From assembly GCA_035310125.1 (NCBI GenBank), contig DATGEP010000068.1:1-18846 (forward strand): a DNA stretch of 18,846 bases, in the 5' to 3' direction. Shown one piece after another: positions 1 through 5,800 of the stretch. Under the pieces are notes generated by a model, which did no database searches, was not told the DNA's origin, and saw only the letters and a program-made list of their open reading frames with translations. The number at the start of each line of letters is the position of its first letter. The first letter of the stretch is position 1. The translations under genes were made by a program, and so were the position numbers. This stretch comes from DATGEP01 sp035310125. GTDB taxonomy: Bacteria; Chloroflexota; Ktedonobacteria; Ktedonobacterales; JADMIN01.

Positions 1-280
1 TGGCAACGTCGGCGCTGAGAAAACGCACACCTCTAATTTTGCCGATATACGCGGCGGTCACATGGTCGGCAAATATCTGGCGCAGGCTCGCTTCAATCTC
101 CACGCCTCCAGTCATCGGGGTGCCATCGAAGCCGATGACATGGCCCTCTTCGTCGAAGAGCGCGGCGTACGCAGCCGCATCGCGCCTGTTCCAGCTATCG
201 AGGAGCCGCTGATAGAGCGCGGCGATTGGCGCCTCTTCAGAAGCGCCCAATGCTGCTGATTCATCTGGATGCGAGCTCAT
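1..280 (-). CDS. SgcJ/EcaC-like SnoaL-fold protein, 3' part outside window
   Basis: Reading the minus strand from the ATG at 278-280 gives 93 codons without a stop, running off the left edge. The protein begins MSSHPDESAALG and contains IAALYQRLLDSWNRRDAAAY, then ALFDEEGHVIGFDG and RQIFADHVTAAYIGKIRGVRF. This is the pattern of the SgcJ/EcaC family (TIGR02246) of the NTF2/SnoaL-like superfamily: a first helix with W-N-x-x-D, then F-x-x-x-G and a G-F-D-G turn. Members usually have about 130-140 residues, so roughly the last third is missing. They are small soluble alpha+beta barrel proteins often labelled 'oxidoreductase', but few have a proven reaction, so I assign none. The start is supported by GGAGGGG on the minus strand (complement of 287-293) six bases upstream of the ATG. 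Confidence 0.82.
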   Translation of the reverse strand, partial: MSSHPDESAALGASEEAPIAALYQRLLDSWNRRDAAAYAALFDEEGHVIGFDGTPMTGGVEIEASLRQIFADHVTAAYIGKIRGVRFLSADVA

Positions 281-573
281 TGTTTACCCCTCCAATTCGC
301 GCGAATCCAGTTCGAAGCGAGCCGGACTCCACATCTCTTCACAGATTTGCCGATAGAGATCCTGGCGCTTGTCTATCATACTCTTTGCGCGAGCCGAGAA
401 TGAGGTGTAGCAACATCTGCACAGCGACGATAGCGATGCCCTCATCGTTCCTTGGGCACAGTACTCCTCTCCTACAAGTAGCCGCTCTGCGCATTCCATT
501 ATGTTACGCTTGTCCCACGCGGTGCGACGAAATGGGATGATGTGGGCGAGAGCGGGCGAACGGGGGCGGGGCC
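281..573. other. Intergenic region between divergent genes
   Basis: This 293-bp gap separates the minus-strand SnoaL-like gene from the plus-strand coiled-coil gene and should hold both promoters. It is visibly less GC-rich than the flanking genes. I see no convincing -35/-10 pair. A minus-strand reading frame (ending at 284) closes with TAA four bases before the SnoaL-like ATG. Its last 31 codons from an internal ATG look protein-like (IDKRQDLYRQICEEMW), but it matches no family I know. Confidence 0.5.
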
Positions 574-1323
574 ATGGAAATCAGCGATCACGAATACGCA
601 CGTATGGTGCGGTGGGCGGAGCAGCAGTTACAGCGGGTCGCCGCACTGGAAGAGGAAAACCGCGAGCTACGCCGTCAGGTGGAGGATCTACGCCGGGGAG
701 TTGGTATGGCGGTAGTGGTGCAGGGCCGCGTCATCTCCGTGAACCCGGCTCCGGCGGAGGTGCCGCTCCCAAATGCCGGCCCGGTGTCGCATCCCAGCTT
801 TGGGCCGGTGTTCCAGACGGGTCCGCAACCGGTGCCGGCCCAGCCGCCATACCAGCCACCGTACCAGGAGCCAGTGCAGCCCACGCCGCGCCAGGAGGTG
901 TTCTCCGAGGGGCTGTGGATTACGGGCCAGACACACGCCGTGAAGGCGCCCGCGCCCGCCCAACGTTCCACGTCGCCCTCGCAGGAGATGACACCCTCCT
1001 GGCTGCGCGAAGATGTCCCGCAGGCGCCCACCGCGCCTCCCGCGCCGCGCCGCACACTCTCCGCCGCCACCAGCTCTCATCCCGCCATGCCGAAACCACA
1101 GCCGCCAGCGCCGCCCCAACCGCCGCGCGCCGCCCCGTCCGCTCCCCAGCCAGCGGGACGCCAGCGCGTGCTGGCGCGCCCATTGACTCCCCGCCTCGAA
1201 GCTACATCGCTGCCCAGTCTCGCGCAGCTCACCGGCCAGCAACCCGCCGTTCGTGTCCCAGGCCGGAAACGGCAGCAACCCGACGACCACACACCCTATT
1301 CCGATAGCTTTGTGCTTGGGTGA
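574..1323 (+). CDS. Hypothetical protein: N-terminal coiled coil, Pro/Ala-rich tail
   Basis: I do not recognise this 249-aa protein. Residues about 1-45 (YARMVRWAEQQLQRVAALEE, then ENRELRRQVEDLRRG) form a heptad-patterned coiled coil that could dimerise. A short hydrophobic strand follows (MAVVVQGRVISVNP, about 45-59). From about residue 60 to the end the chain is rich in Pro, Ala, Gln and Ser, with two short non-repetitive islands (GLWITGQTHAVK and PSWLREDVPQ), and is probably disordered. There is no signal peptide or membrane segment, so it is likely cytoplasmic. The ATG follows a purine-rich GGGGGCGGGG stretch. The codon bias (G/C in third positions) and the natural composition make this frame the real one rather than the overlapping minus-strand frames. 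It ends 10 bp from the convergent antiporter gene. A scaffold or partner-binding role is only a guess. Confidence 0.72.
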   Translation: MEISDHEYARMVRWAEQQLQRVAALEEENRELRRQVEDLRRGVGMAVVVQGRVISVNPAPAEVPLPNAGPVSHPSFGPVFQTGPQPVPAQPPYQPPYQEPVQPTPRQEVFSEGLWITGQTHAVKAPAPAQRSTSPSQEMTPSWLREDVPQAPTAPPAPRRTLSAATSSHPAMPKPQPPAPPQPPRAAPSAPQPAGRQRVLARPLTPRLEATSLPSLAQLTGQQPAVRVPGRKRQQPDDHTPYSDSFVLG

Positions 1324-1333
1324 TTGGGCGCGC

Positions 1334-2617
1334 TCAGGGCACTTCTGACTCGACGACAAAATCCGCGCTCGGCGCGATGAGTGTCCCGGAGATCGTCCGT
1401 GGGCGCGGACCGAATGCGCTGGACCAGCGGCGAGGCCGCGACACGGGCGCCGGCATGCGCTCGGCGTGTGGCAGCAGCACCCGCGCGAGCAACGGGAAGA
1501 CGACCGCGCTGACGATGGCGGCGCCGAGGACCGCGCTGTACGCATCTGGATTGAGCTGCCCCAGGCTGATGCCTACCTGTGAGATGGCGACGAGCAGCGT
1601 CAGCGGCGTGCCCAGCAGCAGCGCGCCCGGCAGCGCCCGCCGGAGGGCCATCCCGGCGAAGATCAGCAGCGGTATCGCCGCCAGCCGTACCAGGAGCAGC
1701 CCCACCAGCACGCCCGCGAGGATGCGCAGAGCCGGGCCATGCAACACATTCCGGATCTGGAGATTCAGCCCGACGGAGATAAAGAAGACGGGCAGGAAGA
1801 AGCCCTGGCCAAGCGTCGTCAGCTTCTTCGTGACGATATGCTCGCCACGGAAGGCATAGCTGCAAACCATACCGGCGATGAAGGTCGCCAGAATCTGCTC
1901 GACCTGCAACAAAACCGCTGCCGCCGCAAAGCAGAGCATGAACGCCAGCGCTGCCCGCACGCCTAGCTCCTGCCCGTCGCGAACTGCGAAGAGCCTGCTA
2001 AAGCGACCGGGACGGTCGCTGGCCGCGCGACTGAGTCCTCGCAGCGCCGCGTATCCGGCTAGCAGCAGCGCCAGTAGCTTGAGCGCGGCGACTGCCAGCA
2101 TCCAGCTCAGACCATAGCGCGCCACGAGATCGTACGCGGTGACGGCAAAGATCGAGCAGAACTCACCGATGGCGCCGACGATGAGCAGCGTCTGCCCGAA
2201 CTCGGTCTGCGTCAGGTGGCATTCGTTGAGTACGACGAGCAAGAGACTGACGGAGAGCGCCCCGATCAGCAGCGCGTTGATGAGCGGCCAGCCCATAGCG
2301 ATGACAAGCCCCAGCGCCAGCGCCTGCAAGCCGAGCGCGGCGATGATGGACCGCACGAAGACGCCGCGCCCGCGCCGTCGCATCAGGGTAAAATCCACTT
2401 CCAGGCCCGCGAGAAAGAGCAGCAGCAGAAAACCGAACTGCGACAGCGCGACGATGAACTCCCCTGGCTGTCGCGCGGCGGGCAGCAGCGCGGCGACAAG
2501 CGCGCCATAGAGCATCTCGCTGGGGGCTGTGAACCACCCAATTCGCTCGCTAATCAGCGGCACGACAAACGCTCCAGCCGTGATTACCAGCAGCATCAAC
2601 GCCTGTTGCCTCTGCAT
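1334..2617 (-). CDS. CPA2-family cation:proton antiporter (Kef/NapA-like)
   Basis: A 427-aa integral membrane protein with about 12 hydrophobic helices. The CPA2 hallmarks are FLAGLEVD at about residues 68-75 (FLAGLELD in KefB/KefC) and FFLPVFFISVGLNL at about 273-286. Family knowledge predicts exchange of Na+ or K+ for H+ across the cytoplasmic membrane. In the helix carrying the ion-binding carboxylates this protein has GAIGEF (about 149-153), a Glu rather than the Asp-Asp pair of NapA-type or the Gln-Asp of KefC-type proteins. It lacks the C-terminal TrkA-N/RCK domain of Kef channels and ends in a short polar tail. An upstream GTG at 2647 is in frame, but I choose the ATG at 2617 because AAGGAG lies eight bases before it and the first helix follows at once. 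It is divergent from the glycosyltransferase-like operon and convergent with the coiled-coil gene. The transported ion is not determinable here. Confidence 0.88.
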   Translation of the reverse strand: MQRQQALMLLVITAGAFVVPLISERIGWFTAPSEMLYGALVAALLPAARQPGEFIVALSQFGFLLLLFLAGLEVDFTLMRRRGRGVFVRSIIAALGLQALALGLVIAMGWPLINALLIGALSVSLLLVVLNECHLTQTEFGQTLLIVGAIGEFCSIFAVTAYDLVARYGLSWMLAVAALKLLALLLAGYAALRGLSRAASDRPGRFSRLFAVRDGQELGVRAALAFMLCFAAAAVLLQVEQILATFIAGMVCSYAFRGEHIVTKKLTTLGQGFFLPVFFISVGLNLQIRNVLHGPALRILAGVLVGLLLVRLAAIPLLIFAGMALRRALPGALLLGTPLTLLVAISQVGISLGQLNPDAYSAVLGAAIVSAVVFPLLARVLLPHAERMPAPVSRPRRWSSAFGPRPRTISGTLIAPSADFVVESEVP

Positions 2618-2625
2618 CAGCGGCG

Positions 2626-2631
2626 CTCCTT
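2626..2631 (-). promoter_or_regulatory. Ribosome binding site deciding the antiporter start
   Basis: On the minus strand AAGGAG lies eight bases before the ATG at 2615-2617. The alternative in-frame GTG at 2645-2647 would place this site inside the coding region. I therefore use the shorter start. Confidence 0.65.
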
Positions 2632-2685
2632 CTTGCTCGCGGCGCACGACTCCCCTCGCCTCGTTGCTCTCTGCGCCTTGCGGAC

Positions 2686-2691
2686 GTTATA
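2686..2691 (-). promoter_or_regulatory. Possible -10 element for the antiporter gene
   Basis: The minus strand reads TATAAC here, five of six matches to TATAAT, about 70 bases upstream of the ATG. No good -35 hexamer lies at the usual distance, so this is a weak call. Confidence 0.25.
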
Positions 2692-2784
2692 GCGGGAAAA
2701 GCTGAGGTGAAGATGAGAATCGTGTAAGGATTGCGTCAAATCCGCCCGCAATGGGCCATGCTGATGTACGCTCAGCGCGGCGGA

Positions 2785-2793
2785 TGGTAAAAT
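2785..2793 (+). promoter_or_regulatory. Possible extended -10 promoter for the GT/DUF2298 operon
   Basis: TGGTAAAAT reads as an extended -10 (TGn followed by TAAAAT, five of six matches). Seventeen bases upstream, TGTACG at 2765-2770 is only a poor -35. Transcription from here would give a leader of roughly 80 nt before the GTG at 2882. It is the AT-richest short motif in a GC-rich gap. Confidence 0.35.
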
Positions 2794-2870
2794 CGAGGGG
2801 GTCGGGGAGGTCAACAGACGCTCCACCTACATAGCTAGTCTCACAGACCGGCGCACCGAAATTGACCAGC

Positions 2871-2875
2871 GGAGG
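2871..2875 (+). promoter_or_regulatory. Ribosome binding site for the GTG start at 2882
   Basis: GGAGG sits six bases before GTG at 2882, which supports this non-ATG start for the large fusion gene. Confidence 0.7.
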
Positions 2876-2881
2876 ACGCGC

Positions 2882-5800
2882 GTGCGGGACAAGCGAACGC
2901 GAGGAAGCAAGCGCCTGGCAGCCGCCCGCGCCCGCGAGATCGTCAGACTGCGGCGGGCCGCGCTGGCGGGAGGAGCAGCCGCGCTTGCCGCCCACGGCGC
3001 ATCATCGGACCTGCTCCCCGGCGCGCCCTCACTGCCGGCGCGAGCTGGCGCCCCGCGCCGCATCGCCACCGCGACTGCCGGATTCGCGCGGCGCTGGCTG
3101 GCCCAGCACGATTGGACGCTCTGGGCGCTCTTCGCCGTCACGCTGCTCGCACTGATTCCGCGTCTCTATGGCATCAACTGGGACGCCAATAATCACCTGC
3201 ACCCCGACGAGCGGGCCATCGTCTTCAAATCCATCTGTCTCTCGTTCCCCGGCACGCCGCGTAGTTCCGGCTGCGACCCCGCCTATACCGGTCCGGGCTG
3301 GTTCTTTTCGCCATCCTCGCCACTCAATCCCCACTTCTTCGCGTACGGCATCATGCCGCAATATGTGCTGGCGCTGGTCGCGCATGGCCTCGCGTGGGTA
3401 ACACAGCTCACGCACGGCGCGTTTCGTCCTGCTGACGGCGGCGTATGGGACGACTTCAACCACTTCACGCTCGTGGGCCGCGCCCTCTCAGCCCTCTTCG
3501 ATACCGGATCGGTGCTGCTCGCCGGCCTGATCGCGCGCCGGCTGATGCCGCGCCGTGCCGCGCTGCTGGCCGCCGCCTTTGTCGCCACCATTCCCTTCGA
3601 AGTGCAGGTAAGCCACTTCTACGCCGTGGATACGCTGCTGCTCTTTTTCGTGCTGCTCACGCTGCTTGGCTGCGTGCTGCTGGCGCAGGGACCGCGCGAG
3701 ACGGCGACGACCGCGGACGGCGACTGGCGGCGGAGCCGGGCGATCTGGCGCGCGTGGGGCGGCGGCCTCCTCGTTGGCCTCGGCTTTGGGCTAGCAATGG
3801 CGACGAAGATCAGCGCGGCGCCGCTGCTCGCGCCAATCGCGGTCGCGCTCGTACTGCGCTGGCGGCGGCGTGGCTTCGACGAAGCGGCGCTGGCGCTGCT
3901 GGGCGTCGCGGGCGCTGCCGCGCTGGCTTTCCTCGTGACCAGTCCATATGCGCTGATTGACTGGACGAATTTCAGCGCGCAGGTGAGCGAGCAGACACAG
4001 CTCTCGCAAGGCAAGCTCGACTACCCGTACGTCCGCCAGTTCGCTGGCACGACACCCTTCGTCTACGAGCTTCAGCAGCTCCTGCTCTATGACATGGGGC
4101 TGCCGCTGGGACTGCTGGGACTGGCAGGCGCCACCTGGGCCGTCTCGCGCGTCTGGCGCCGGCTGGATAGCGACTGGCTGATCGTCGTCGTCTGGCTCGC
4201 CGTCTACTTCGCCATTATCGGCAGCGCCTACACCAAGTTCACTCGCTATATGTTACCCGTCTTCGCGCCGCTGGCTATCTGCGGCGCCGGCGCCCTCGCC
4301 GCGCTCGCCGCCTGGGGCGTCCACCGCCTCACCACCGCGCGCCCTCCCACGATGCAGCCAGAAGGCGCGGCAGGCAGCGCCCCGATGTTGTCGCAGGATG
4401 CGATGGGAGCGGCAGGCAGCGCCCCGACAGCACCCACTGGTTCTTTCTCCGTGAGTCTCCGTTTCCTCCGTTTCCTCCATGTTGAGCCTCGTTTCTGGCG
4501 CACCGCCTGCGTGGCCCTGGCGCTTACCATTCTTGCCTGCTCGACCTACTTCACGCTCGCGCTGGTGAACATCTACAGCGCGCCCAACACGCGCGTGCAG
4601 GCTTCCGAGTGGATTTACGATCATATACACTCCGGGGCCACGCTGACCAATGAGATTTGGGATGACTCCCTGCCGATCCAGATGCCGCCCGCGCGCACCG
4701 TAAACGGCGTGCCGCTCACCGCCGCCGGGCATACCATCAATCCAAGCGCATACGGTCAGGTGGGGCTGGATCTCTACGCCGACGACACTCCACAGAAGGC
4801 GCAGATGCTCGCGCAGCAGCTTGCCGGCGCCGATGTCGTGGTCATCAGCAGCCAGCGCCTCGTGGGCTCCATCCCCAAGCTGCCCGACCGCTATCCGATG
4901 ACAACGCGCTACTACCAGCTCCTGTTCGCGGGCAAGCTCGGCTTCACGCTGGCGGCGCATTTCCAGAACGCACCCAACCTCTTCGGCCTCGCGTTCAGGG
5001 ACAGCGGCGCGGATGAGAGCTATTCTGTCTACGATCACCCGCCCGTGTGGATCTTCGTGAAGCAGGGTGCGGGCCTGACCGCCGCGCAGCTCCAGGCAGA
5101 CTTGACCGCTGGCATCACGTTGCCGGCGACCTCCAATCGCGCGGGCAGCCAGAAGTCACTGCTGCTCTCACCGGCGGATCAAGCCGCCGATGCGCAGTCG
5201 CAGCCGCTCGGCGTTCAGTTTCCGGCGAATAGTCTCGCCAATAGCATTCCGCTACTCTGGTGGCTGATTGTCATCGAGCTGCTCGGCCTTGTCACATTCC
5301 CGCTCACCTTCTTCGCCTTCCGTGGCCTCAAAGATCGCGGCTGGGGCGTCAGCAAGACGCTGGGCATTCTGCTGCTGGCCTACCTTACCTGGCTGCCCGC
5401 GAGCCTGCGCATCCTGCCGTTCGATCACTGGGTGGTGGTGCTGGCATTCGCGGTGCTTGCCGCCGCTGGAGCCGCCGTCGCGTGGCGCCGGCGCAACGAG
5501 ATGTGGGCATTCGTGCGCCAGCGCTGGCGGCTACTGGTGATCTGCGAGGTCGCGTTCCTGGTGGCGTTCCTGTACTTTACGTGGATTCGCGCGCTCGATC
5601 CCGACCTCTGGCATATCTATCGCGGCGGCGAGAAGCCGATGGAGCTGGCCTTTCTCAACTCCATCCTGCGCAGCCGCTACATGCCCCCCTATGATCCGTG
5701 GTTCAGCGGCGGCTACATCAACTACTACTACTACGGCCAGTATCTTGTGGCCGTACTCATCAAGCTGACGGGCATCACGCCCACTGTTGCCTTCAACCTG

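Noticed and set aside
688..1545. Long minus-strand open frame (285 codons) over the coiled-coil gene
   Set aside because: It overlaps both the plus-strand gene and the antiporter, is Arg/Gly/Cys-rich without domains, and is a by-product of high GC content.
2618..2647. Upstream GTG start for the antiporter
   Set aside because: The AAGGAG site fits the ATG at 2617 and would lie within the coding region otherwise.
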